Positions 14,455-21,584 of a DNA stretch of 21,584 nt are shown here, piece by piece (the stretch's first letter is position 1; each line of letters begins with the position of its first letter). Source of the stretch: Candidatus Odinarchaeota archaeon (GTDB lineage Archaea > Asgardarchaeota > JAGGXT01); contig JAGGXT010000184.1 of assembly GCA_021162905.1 (NCBI GenBank), positions 1 through 21,584 on the forward strand, given 5' to 3'. Under the pieces are notes generated by a model that ran no database searches, was not told the DNA's origin, and was given only the letters and a program-made list of their open reading frames with translations. A program made the position numbers and the translations under genes.

Positions 14455-14623
14455 CTCAGATTGTATCTGGGGGATGAATGTGGTCTCGGGGAGGAGGCGT
14501 GATGGGAACGCAGAATTTAAAAGAAAATAGACATAAAATTATATAGGATGCAATACGGGTGAGTCCTGTCTCCTGGCGGGATAGCCTTAACGGGCCGATA
14601 GCCCAGTAGGTTAAGAGGTGAGT
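14455..14623 (+). ncRNA. Candidate structured leader or small RNA upstream of the ABC operon
   Basis: By hand count 14461-14510 is 58% and 14551-14610 is 60% G+C, separated by an AT-rich stretch (14511-14550, about 22%). In AT-rich thermophile genomes such islands are usually structured RNA. The second block folds as CTTAAC (14586-14591) with GTTAAG (14610-14615), enclosing GGGC/GCCC (14592-14595/14601-14604). This stem directly abuts the GAGGTGA ribosome site of the ABC gene. The first block contains GGGGAGGAGG before a 14-codon ORF (14502-14546) and a GCGT...ACGC hairpin. No known riboswitch, tRNA or snoRNA motif was recognised. It could also be two separate RNAs. Confidence 0.4.
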
Positions 14624-15352
14624 GTGACGCAAGGGAACGTTGCTGTGGATTTATATAATGTTAATAAGATTTACAATATTGGAAAGGTTTCGATACATGC
14701 ACTTAGAGATGTCACTCTTAAAGTGTTAGAAGGGGAATTTATTGTTGTTTTAGGACCAAGTGGTTCTGGGAAAAGTACATTACTTAATATAATTGGAGGC
14801 ATAGATAGACCCACCTCTGGCAAAGTAATAGTTAATGGTATCAATCTACAAAATCTAAGCGATGACGAACTAACTGAATTTAGAAGAAAATTCATTGGCT
14901 TTGTTTTTCAATTTTTTAACTTAATTCCAACTTTAACAGCAAGAGAGAATATAATGTTAACGTTAGAACTTGCAGGTGTAAAGAAGCATGAACTAAAGAA
15001 AAGAGCTGATGAATTATTAGAACTTGTAGGATTAAAAGACAGAGCGGATCACTTTCCAGCTGAGCTCTCAGGGGGACAACAGCAAAGAGTAGCCATTGCA
15101 CGAGCTGTAGCTGCAAATCCAAAACTTTTACTCTGTGATGAGCCTACTGGAGAACTTGATATGGAATCTGGAAAAAGAGTACTTTCCATCATAAAAAAGG
15201 TAAATCTAGAGAAAGGAACTACAGTTATCATGGTTACACATAATACAGCGATTTCGAAGATAGCATCGAGGGTTATTAGGTTAAGGGATGGCCAAGTAGT
15301 TGAAACAAAAATTATTGAGAGCCCAATTGACGTTTCTGCTTTGTCGTGGTGA
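14624..15352 (+). CDS. ABC transporter ATPase, MacB/LolD/FtsE type
   Basis: About 242 residues. Walker A GPSGSGKST, Q-loop VFQFFNLIPTLTARENI (the LTARENI form typical of MacB/LolD), signature LSGGQQQRVAIARA, Walker B LLLCDEPTGELD and switch His in VTHN are all intact, so the ATPase should be active. This class powers FtsX-like permeases that export lipids, lipoproteins or peptides, or act as mechanotransmitters. The start is uncertain. GAGGTGA (14615-14621) supports GTG 14624; GTG 14618 overlaps that SD, and GTG 14645 also remains possible. The permease gene begins 4 bases after the stop, with GGTGA spanning the ATPase end, so the pair is translationally coupled. Confidence 0.92.
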   Translation: MTQGNVAVDLYNVNKIYNIGKVSIHALRDVTLKVLEGEFIVVLGPSGSGKSTLLNIIGGIDRPTSGKVIVNGINLQNLSDDELTEFRRKFIGFVFQFFNLIPTLTARENIMLTLELAGVKKHELKKRADELLELVGLKDRADHFPAELSGGQQQRVAIARAVAANPKLLLCDEPTGELDMESGKRVLSIIKKVNLEKGTTVIMVTHNTAISKIASRVIRLRDGQVVETKIIESPIDVSALSW

Positions 15353-15356
15353 GATC

Positions 15357-17726
15357 ATGCTTATGCTTAGGCGGAAGATGCTTAGAGACATCATGAAGTA
15401 TAAATCTCAGTTTATAGCGATCTTTGTTACTATAGTCCTAGGTATGGCATCATTTATTTCATTCTTTACGGCGGCTGAAAGTCTTAACAAGTCATACACA
15501 TTGGTTTATGAGGAGCTGAAATACGAAGATTTTGAAGTGGTATTTAATTTTGCCCCAGAGAGCGTAATACGGAATGTCTCAAGAATATCTAATATTAAGG
15601 CTGTGGAGGGTAGGCTTGAAGCTGAAACTGGGATTTACATAAATGAGAGGCTTCAAATTGGAGGCCTTGCTATAGGGATAAATTCAACAGCACGACCAAG
15701 AGTTAATGACTTAGAAATAATAGATGGTTCCTATTTCCAGAGTAATGAATCCGAATGTCTATTGGAGCATCATTTTGCAAGTGCATATGGCTATAAGGCT
15801 GGAGACAATATTACACTTATTATAAATGGAGAGAAAGTCAATTTCGTAATAAGAGGCATTGTCATGAGTCCTGAGTACATTATTATTTTTGGCGGTGGTT
15901 TTGAAATTTCCGTGGGGTATACATTTGGAGTTGTTTTTGTCCCCTTAAGGTTCTTACAGCAAAAGTTAGAAATGCCCCATACGATTACAAAGATAGTTGC
16001 TACTGTTAAGGATAAAACAAAACTTGATGATACAATCTCTGAAGTAAAATCGGCCTTAAAGGATTATCCAGTTATTCAAATCTCGAAAAGAGAGGATTTG
16101 CCAGCATATAGTGGATTAAAGGCAGATATTGATGGATTCTATCTGATCGCTTATGTTTTCTCGGCAATTCTTTTCTTTATCACGATAATTGAAATTTATA
16201 TTATTCTGACGCGTATTATTTTCACACAAAGGAGAATTATAGGTGCTCTTAAGGCGATAGGTGTCCCGAAGAAAAAGATAATCATGCATTACTTAATGTA
16301 CTCTCTCACTATTTGGTTAATAGGCATAATTGCTGGATGCATATTGGCCATTCCACTATCAGAGGAGATTCTAACATTCTATATCTCAACACTTAGGATT
16401 CCTTATAAAGTTATAGTTTTCAAACCTTCCGTTTTCGTAATGGCTATCTTAATGAGTTTGCTATCCTGTTTTATTGCTTCTATTTTCCCAACCCTTAATG
16501 TTGCAAGAACAACGCCTATGGAAGCACTAAGGCCTTATTTAGTCTCTATGATGGTAAAAGGAAGAACCACACTATTCGAAAAGATAATAAATAAATTCTG
16601 TGATCTTTCTATAAGCTCTAGAATCTCTCTAAGGAACTTATTTAGGAATAGAATTCGTTCGTACTCGATGATAATATGTATAACTTTCTGTGTAATGGTT
16701 CTATTTTCTTCAGTAGCTCTTCTTTCAAGTTTTCAGATGCCTATCGAGCAACAATACACCAACTATGAGCTATGGGATTTACGTGCAAACTTCTTTATTA
16801 TGAAAAATATTAGTGATTTGAATGAAATCGAGTCTTGGGATGGAGTTATTAGTGTGGAGTACTTTATTTCTTCTTATGCTGTACTCACTGTAGGAAGCAA
16901 GAATGTAACGTGTCAGCTAATTGCTTATCAAGAAAATATTACACTTCATCGATTTAATATCATTAGTGGAAAGTTACTGCAGGGTGGCAAAATCATACTT
17001 ACCTATGATTTGGCAGAAGAGCTTAATATTGAGATTGGAACTAATATAACACTGGAGATCAATGGCATTAAAGAAAACATATCTGTTGTTGGGATAGACA
17101 AAGAGCCCCTTCTCATGAAAACCTGCTTTATAACATTAAAAACAGCTTATAGAATACTATCCGTAGATGACATGGCAAATGGAATGCTTTTAGATGTCTC
17201 TAAAGATAAAGTTTCTGAGATTCGCAGGAAAATCTATAACGTAAAGGGAATAAAAAGTGTTGATGTGAGAGCTGATATTTATTATGAATGGGAAAGAGCT
17301 ATACAATCTCTCTCTGTGATGATATACGCTATGATCTTTATAGGAATACTAATCTCAGCGGCCCTGGTATTCACAATGGTTACAGTTGATATTATGGATA
17401 GAAATTATGAGATTGCAACTTTACGTGTTTTGGGATTTAAGCTTAGAAGGTTAATGAAAATTATAACATTAGAAATCCTTCTGACAAGCTTTATAGGCAT
17501 AATCTTGGGTCTTATTTTCGGATACATTGTTACTAACGAGTATATAAGAATTTTAGCAGAAGAGTTCTCGGGACAATTGTTCTACATAGAGACTTACATA
17601 GATCCTATAGCTACAAGCATTGTTATCCTCGCGATAATATTAGGTATCCTCATTTCAGAGCTACCATCATTCAGATATATTGCAAAAATGGACATTGCAA
17701 GGATGGCAAAGGAAGCATCTCTCTGA
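15357..17726 (+). CDS. FtsX-like ABC permease with two FtsX units
   Basis: 789 residues from ATG 15357, with GGTGA at 15348-15352. One N-terminal helix (about 18-40) precedes an extracytoplasmic MacB-type domain (about 41-255) and three helices (260-285, 310-335, 358-380). A second such unit has a helix at 438-458, an outer domain (460-650) and helices at 652-677, 702-725 and 749-772. ALKAIGVPKKKI and TLRVLGFKLRRL are the two cytoplasmic coupling-helix motifs, each followed by an FtsX helix. PTLNVARTTPMEALRP closes the first unit. A single chain therefore carries both half-permeases and probably needs a dimer of the upstream ATPase. The substrate is unknown. There is no third gene such as a membrane-fusion protein, as expected in a single-membrane archaeon. 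Confidence 0.9.
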   Translation: MLMLRRKMLRDIMKYKSQFIAIFVTIVLGMASFISFFTAAESLNKSYTLVYEELKYEDFEVVFNFAPESVIRNVSRISNIKAVEGRLEAETGIYINERLQIGGLAIGINSTARPRVNDLEIIDGSYFQSNESECLLEHHFASAYGYKAGDNITLIINGEKVNFVIRGIVMSPEYIIIFGGGFEISVGYTFGVVFVPLRFLQQKLEMPHTITKIVATVKDKTKLDDTISEVKSALKDYPVIQISKREDLPAYSGLKADIDGFYLIAYVFSAILFFITIIEIYIILTRIIFTQRRIIGALKAIGVPKKKIIMHYLMYSLTIWLIGIIAGCILAIPLSEEILTFYISTLRIPYKVIVFKPSVFVMAILMSLLSCFIASIFPTLNVARTTPMEALRPYLVSMMVKGRTTLFEKIINKFCDLSISSRISLRNLFRNRIRSYSMIICITFCVMVLFSSVALLSSFQMPIEQQYTNYELWDLRANFFIMKNISDLNEIESWDGVISVEYFISSYAVLTVGSKNVTCQLIAYQENITLHRFNIISGKLLQGGKIILTYDLAEELNIEIGTNITLEINGIKENISVVGIDKEPLLMKTCFITLKTAYRILSVDDMANGMLLDVSKDKVSEIRRKIYNVKGIKSVDVRADIYYEWERAIQSLSVMIYAMIFIGILISAALVFTMVTVDIMDRNYEIATLRVLGFKLRRLMKIITLEILLTSFIGIILGLIFGYIVTNEYIRILAEEFSGQLFYIETYIDPIATSIVILAIILGILISELPSFRYIAKMDIARMAKEASL

Positions 17727-17785
17727 CGAAAACTATTTCACCTATGTTAAAAAATAATTGATAGGGAAAAGGCAAAATAATACAA

Positions 17786-17812
17786 CAATTTTTAAGTAGC
17801 AGTTTTTCAGAG
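17786..17812 (+). terminator. Weak T-run terminator after the permease gene
   Basis: Two TTTTT runs follow the permease stop in the tail-to-tail gap with the P-type ATPase gene. There is no hairpin. Confidence 0.25.
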
Positions 17813-17893
17813 GAAATACAATTTAAATTTTAGATGTTATAGTAATATTGTGGTTCAAGTAAAAATAGATAAAGAGAATTATAATAGAGCTGC

Positions 17894-20893
17894 TTAAATG
17901 AATCTTCCATGCTTTTTCAGCCAAATCTTATATGACTCCAGTAAGAGAATTGGAAACAAACCGAGTGCAAGAGCGATTATCCAATCAATCCATGTAAGTT
18001 GTACTACCTCTAAGTTGATTCCCATTGCTTGAATTAGAATTAACTGGGTTTCTGGCATATACATTAATATAAGATGTGCTATGGGAACCAGTACGATTAA
18101 GGGCCATAAAATCCAATAATTATCTTCTTTCAATATCTTGTGAATAGGTTTGTTAAGTCTTCTTAGCGAGATTACTAAAGTACACTCTGCTACAAATGCA
18201 ACGGTGTGTAGCATCGTACGTGCCTTTGCTTGAGCCCAATTTACTGGATCATCTATACTAACTTGAAATCTTGGAACGTAACCTGCTTTATTAAAGTCAA
18301 AAACTGGAATAATTCCATAATATGTTGCAAAATACGCGATAGACATTGAAAGTGCCAACGAGAGTGAGAATATCATCAATGCATTTCTTAGAGGAATATT
18401 GAAAATACCCTCCGTATCCCTCGGCTTTTCTTTCATAACATCTCTACTAAGTCTATCTATGATTAGTGCAAATGGAGGTAATGAGTGAGCTGTCATAAAT
18501 ATGTATATTTGTTGCCATGTATTTAGCAGGTAAAATCCCGGGATGAGTGAAGATCCGAAATACACTAAAGCTTCAGCAAAGTTTACTGCAATATAAAAGA
18601 AGATTATAGCACGTATCTTTTGGAAGAGACCTCTTCCCTCACGAATACCTACTACAATAGAGGTAAACGAATCATCGGCTATGATCATGTCTGCTGCTTG
18701 TTTTGCCACGTCAGTTCCAGAAATGCCCATTGCTATACCTACATCAGCCATAGAGATTGCTAATGCATCATTTACGCCATCTCCTGTCATAGCAACAACT
18801 TGATCTCGCTTCTTATATCGTTCAATAATTATTTTCTTATGCTCTGGAGAAACTCTCGCGAAAACTGTAGTTCTTAAGAACTCATCATCTGTTAGATATG
18901 GAATCTTGCTTCCTTCTACAGCTAAATCATTCTCACCAGCAATTCCTACTTGCATTGCAATGCTTTTTGCAGTTTCTACACTATCACCTGTTATCATTAT
19001 CGGCTTTATCCCTGCACTTTTTGCCTCAAAAACAGAGTCTCGAACACCTTCTCTTGGAGGGTCGATTATTGCAACAAAACCTAAGTATATCATATCGCTC
19101 TCAATAACTTCTCTCTCATTATCACCTTTTGGTGGCAGCGAATCCATATACTTAAATGAAAACGAGATCACTCTATAACCCTCTGAAGCAAAAAGTCTCG
19201 TTCTCTCTCCAATATGTTCCTTTTTCTTTTCATCTAAAATTTCTATGTCAGCCACTTTGTCTTTTACAATGTAGTTGCACCTGGGTAATAATACCTCAGT
19301 AGCTCCTTTTGTAAATACGACATACCTACCGTTTTCTTTATCCAGAAAAACTTTTGTCATACGTTTTAATTTTGAGTCGAATGGGTAATTGCGAACCAGC
19401 TGAAATCTATTCTTATAAATTTCTGGATCAAGTTTTGACTTATAAAATAGAACTAAAATAGAAGCGTCTGTGGTGTCTCCAATTGCTTTATAAGCAATCT
19501 GCTCTCTTTTCTTATCTGGTCCCTTAACCTTTTCTTTAGTAATTGAACTATCGTTGTTAAGATAACCTGAAGCGAGAAGGTATTCAAGAGGCGTATACTG
19601 CTCTATTCTTACTTCGCCATCCCCTAGGGTTTCAGGTTCTTTTGTTATAATTTCTCTTAGATTTGGGTTTCCATCTAACTTAACTGATAAAATTTTACCT
19701 GAGGGCTCAAACCCAACGCCTGTGACACCATACAAGGCTCCATCAGAAGATTGAAATCTTGGAATCCAGACCCACTTTACAGTCATTTCATTCTTTGTTA
19801 TTGTTCCAGTCTTATCTGAGCAGACCACTGAAACTCTACCAAGGCTTTCAACAGAGTTCAAGTCTCTTATTATAACTTGGTGTTTAGCCATAGCCAAAAC
19901 GCCAGTTAGTAGTATAATTGTGGTTAGCAAAGGAATATTAATGGGCATGATACTCATGGCTGTGATTAAGCATCTGACTATCTCTTTTATTACTAGCTTT
20001 GTGTTAAAAATGCCGTTTACGAAAATAAGATTGTTTGTATAAAGGAGAAACATATTATATGTGATTGCAATACTGAGATATATTACAACAGCAAGTCCAA
20101 GATATTTAGCAAGTCTATTAACTTTCTGACGTAATGGTATCTCACCAGTACTAAGTTCCTCCAAATCCTTTGAGATTTTTCCAATTTCAGTTTGTCTTCC
20201 TGTCTTTACTACTAGTGCTGTCGCCGAACCTGCTGTTACATAGGTTCCTAAGAAAACCATGTTCTTTCTGCGAGAAAGTGGAGTGTCTTTATCTAAGGGA
20301 ACATCGTGTTCAAATTTCTCTACTTCTTCTGATTCCCCTGTAAGCGGAGCTTCATTCACTCTTAAGCTTGATGCGCTAATGATTCTTGCGTCTGCTGGAA
20401 CCCTATCTCCTTGATCTAGTTTTATTATATCTCCTGGAACTATTTGCTCTGAGGGTATTTCTATTATCTTACCCTCTCTAATCACTTTACTCTTGGGAGC
20501 GGAGAGTCGTTGAAGTGCTTCAAGCTTAGTTTGAGCTCTTGCTTGCTGAACAATAGCCAGGGCCGCATTGACTGCTATTACTGATAACCATTCAATGACC
20601 TGCCCCCAAATCTCTGGTAAAATTAGAAATGCAAAAACTGCTAGGATAGTACTAATTATTAAATAGATATTTATAAGCCAGTTTAGAAGAGGGGCAATAT
20701 ATACCTTAAAAAGACTAGGTTTGATTTTCGGAATTACGTTCGGACCAAAAATAGCAAGACGTCTTTCTACTTCTTTTTGGTCTAACCCTCTTTCGATATC
20801 TGTTTTTAGCCGTTTTATAAGTTCTTCTAAAGGTAATGTATACGTTTCTACTTCACTCAATTCGAGTTCTTTTTCACCTTCCATGCTGTACAT
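17894..20893 (-). CDS. Large P-type cation ATPase (P2/P3-like) with atypical ion-site motifs
   Basis: 999 residues. An N-terminal cation-ATPase domain (LPLEELIKRLKTDIERGL), two helices (about 65-115), actuator with LTGESE (185-188), phosphorylated Asp360 in CSDKTGTITKN, nucleotide domain with FTKGATEVLL, hinge GDGVNDALA and six C-terminal helices give the full P2-like layout. It is an ATP-driven cation pump. Helix 4 reads MPINIPLL (about 316-323) instead of PEGLP or PVALP, so the acidic residue of Ca2+ pumps is missing. Helix 5 keeps VNFAEAL (Asn771, Glu774), as in SERCA N768/E771. Helix 6 reads IFMTAHSLPP, without the NLVTD Asn and Asp. The substrate cannot be assigned. ATG 20893 has GGGAGG only 2 bases upstream; ATG 20884, with 11 bases of spacing, is equally possible. 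Monocistronic. Confidence 0.9.
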   Translation of the reverse strand: MYSMEGEKELELSEVETYTLPLEELIKRLKTDIERGLDQKEVERRLAIFGPNVIPKIKPSLFKVYIAPLLNWLINIYLIISTILAVFAFLILPEIWGQVIEWLSVIAVNAALAIVQQARAQTKLEALQRLSAPKSKVIREGKIIEIPSEQIVPGDIIKLDQGDRVPADARIISASSLRVNEAPLTGESEEVEKFEHDVPLDKDTPLSRRKNMVFLGTYVTAGSATALVVKTGRQTEIGKISKDLEELSTGEIPLRQKVNRLAKYLGLAVVIYLSIAITYNMFLLYTNNLIFVNGIFNTKLVIKEIVRCLITAMSIMPINIPLLTTIILLTGVLAMAKHQVIIRDLNSVESLGRVSVVCSDKTGTITKNEMTVKWVWIPRFQSSDGALYGVTGVGFEPSGKILSVKLDGNPNLREIITKEPETLGDGEVRIEQYTPLEYLLASGYLNNDSSITKEKVKGPDKKREQIAYKAIGDTTDASILVLFYKSKLDPEIYKNRFQLVRNYPFDSKLKRMTKVFLDKENGRYVVFTKGATEVLLPRCNYIVKDKVADIEILDEKKKEHIGERTRLFASEGYRVISFSFKYMDSLPPKGDNEREVIESDMIYLGFVAIIDPPREGVRDSVFEAKSAGIKPIMITGDSVETAKSIAMQVGIAGENDLAVEGSKIPYLTDDEFLRTTVFARVSPEHKKIIIERYKKRDQVVAMTGDGVNDALAISMADVGIAMGISGTDVAKQAADMIIADDSFTSIVVGIREGRGLFQKIRAIIFFYIAVNFAEALVYFGSSLIPGFYLLNTWQQIYIFMTAHSLPPFALIIDRLSRDVMKEKPRDTEGIFNIPLRNALMIFSLSLALSMSIAYFATYYGIIPVFDFNKAGYVPRFQVSIDDPVNWAQAKARTMLHTVAFVAECTLVISLRRLNKPIHKILKEDNYWILWPLIVLVPIAHLILMYMPETQLILIQAMGINLEVVQLTWIDWIIALALGLFPILLLESYKIWLKKHGRFI

Positions 20894-20938
20894 AGCCTCC
20901 CTGTATACTCCTCAAAGTTCTACGTAATTTGTTTGTAT

Positions 20939-20979
20939 TAACAATATACAGTATTGTAATTAGCCAAAATAAATATTTT
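20939..20979 (-). promoter_or_regulatory. Promoter of the large P-type ATPase with an operator-like inverted repeat
   Basis: The minus strand has TATA-like AATATTTATTTT at 20968-20979. The inverted repeat ACAATA (20941-20946) / TATTGT (20952-20957), spacer 5, falls where initiation is expected (about 20946). Another strong AT element at about 20989-21005 could instead serve as the TATA box, in which case the repeat would lie in the leader. No regulator is encoded nearby. Confidence 0.35.
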
Positions 20980-21016
20980 TGATTCCCAATAATATATATA
21001 TTTATTAAACTATTAG

Positions 21017-21032
21017 CCGCTTAAAATAGCGG
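21017..21032. repeat. Short hairpin CCGCT-TAAAAT-AGCGG
   Basis: Perfect 5-bp arms with a 6-base loop stand out as G/C-rich in a very AT-rich spacer between the arrestin-like gene and the P-type ATPase promoter. It could be a terminator stem for the former or a regulatory site for the latter. Confidence 0.4.
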
Positions 21033-21154
21033 AATAAACTCTACCAAATAAAAGAATCTTCAGTTTATTGTTTAAAACTAAATTCAAATAATGGTTTCGG
21101 TAGAGGAATTATGAAAAGGCGTTTTCTGACTTATTATAAAAAGAGAGGAAAGAG

Positions 21155-21577
21155 CTACCGATAATCATAAGTTGAATAACCAATGATTTCTTTCTCAACA
21201 GTTTTTATAATTCCCAAACTAATTTTTGCTGAAACATAAATTTTCCATTTACACCAAGCGTTGACACCGTAATATGAACTAGGAATGTTTTCAGGAATCT
21301 TTATGGAGAGTGTGTATTTCTTTGTTTCCCCAGCCTTTAATTTAATATTTTCTGCAATGTGCTCAATATACTCATAAAGAACTAGAATTTTTGATGATGT
21401 CCTGTAAAGTTCCTCATAGGGACATTTATAAGTCGCCCTGCTGAATTCTTCAACTCTAAAAGTGGCAGTTAAATTCTTAATAAATACATCTTCGCTAGCC
21501 GTAATAGATAGCAAGATATGTATAATCTCTTGTGTAAAATACTTTTCTTTATCAGTTTCTAGTAAAATATTCATCAT
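21155..21577 (-). CDS. Arrestin-like (Spo0M/arrestin-fold) protein, possibly running past the window edge
   Basis: 140 residues of mostly beta-strand character. NILLETDKEKYFTQEIIHI looks like the first arrestin strands (ligand-side start of the N-type domain). KLKAGETKKYTLSIKIPENI followed by PSSYYGVNAWCKWKIYVSAKI matches the arrestin hallmark: a G/E turn, an IP-x-x-x-PSS-Y segment, then a strand of W/Y-x-V-x-A-K. Archaeal and bacterial single-domain arrestin relatives include the sporulation-control protein Spo0M; their partners are generally unknown. Two ATGs (21577, 21574) lie 7-10 bases from the window end. The frame stays open to the edge, so the true start could lie outside. It is followed by 261 bases before the large P-type ATPase gene on the same strand. 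No functional link is visible. Confidence 0.6.
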   Translation of the reverse strand: MMNILLETDKEKYFTQEIIHILLSITASEDVFIKNLTATFRVEEFSRATYKCPYEELYRTSSKILVLYEYIEHIAENIKLKAGETKKYTLSIKIPENIPSSYYGVNAWCKWKIYVSAKISLGIIKTVEKEIIGYSTYDYR

Positions 21578-21584
21578 GCTTATC

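Noticed and set aside
14471..14511. Box C/D or H/ACA small RNA, fluoride riboswitch or hammerhead ribozyme in the first GC-rich block
   Set aside because: GATGAATG and CGTGATGGGAACG recall parts of these motifs, but box D (CTGA), the ACA box, the fluoride core and the hammerhead core are absent.
14592..14668. tRNA-like start GGGCCGATAGCCCAGTAGG
   Set aside because: The D-arm does not pair properly and there is no T-loop (GTTCRAATC) or matching acceptor 3' strand within tRNA length.
21111..21164. 17-residue basic ORF MKRRFLTYYKKRGKSYR
   Set aside because: Too short, no SD, and it overlaps the end of the arrestin-like gene on the other strand; no support beyond an open frame.
1..21584. CRISPR array, integrase, tRNA attachment site or rRNA
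   Set aside because: No regularly spaced short repeats with unique spacers, no tyrosine or serine recombinase, and no tRNA or rRNA signature was seen on either strand.

Overview
The window looks archaeal and probably thermophilic. Evidence: archaeal TATA boxes about 25 bases upstream of plausible start sites, GGTGA/GGAGG ribosome binding sites, frequent TTG/GTG starts, heavy AGA/AGG arginine use, an AT-rich background, and gene families typical of hot-environment archaea (AbrB/PIN toxin-antitoxin pair, coiled-coil nuclease of the DUF3782 type, crenarchaeal-style TnpB C-terminus, S9 acylaminoacyl-peptidase, archaeal TrmO). The lineage cannot be fixed from sequence alone. Bathyarchaeia or another Thermoproteota group would fit.

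Layout. Bases 1-2880 (+) carry a cell-surface cluster: a secreted protein of unknown family split by a frameshift (113-1460), then a membrane-anchored PQQ/FG-GAP beta-propeller with calcium-binding type-3-like repeats (1489-2880). Bases 2881-5532 are an accessory stretch: a TnpB transposase remnant, a coiled-coil PD-(D/E)XK nuclease-like protein with 105-bp internal repeats, a nucleotidyltransferase-fold protein, and two doubtful small one-helix ORFs. Bases 5533-8865 hold a divergent pair, an S9 peptidase (-) and a PflX-like radical SAM protein (+), separated by 351 bases that contain a perfect 12-bp inverted repeat. Bases 8944-10993 hold an orphan VapB-like antitoxin, a polytopic membrane protein, and on the minus strand an AbrB-PIN toxin-antitoxin operon with a third, previously hidden 46-residue gene coupled by an ATGA overlap.

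Bases 11086-13582 are a complete metal-resistance unit: a CadC/SmtB-type ArsR repressor with both metal sites intact, its palindromic operator at the expected start site, and an overlapping P1B-2 (Zn/Cd/Pb) ATPase. A stand-alone tRNA methyltransferase TrmO follows (13824-14306). Bases 14455-17726 hold a MacB-like ABC ATPase and its two-unit FtsX permease, preceded by a GC-rich, foldable leader that stands out from the AT-rich background. On the minus strand, 17894-20893 encodes a 999-residue P2-like cation ATPase whose ion-site motifs depart from the textbook ones. An arrestin-like protein lies at the right edge.

The strongest leads are the GC-rich structured leader before the ABC operon, the unusual ion-site residues of the large P-type ATPase, the hidden third gene of the AbrB-PIN operon, the inverted repeat at 7600-7644, and the arsR operator. 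No tRNA, rRNA, CRISPR array or integrase was found. Two apparent frameshifts sit at A-runs, so assembly error must be excluded before they are read as biology.
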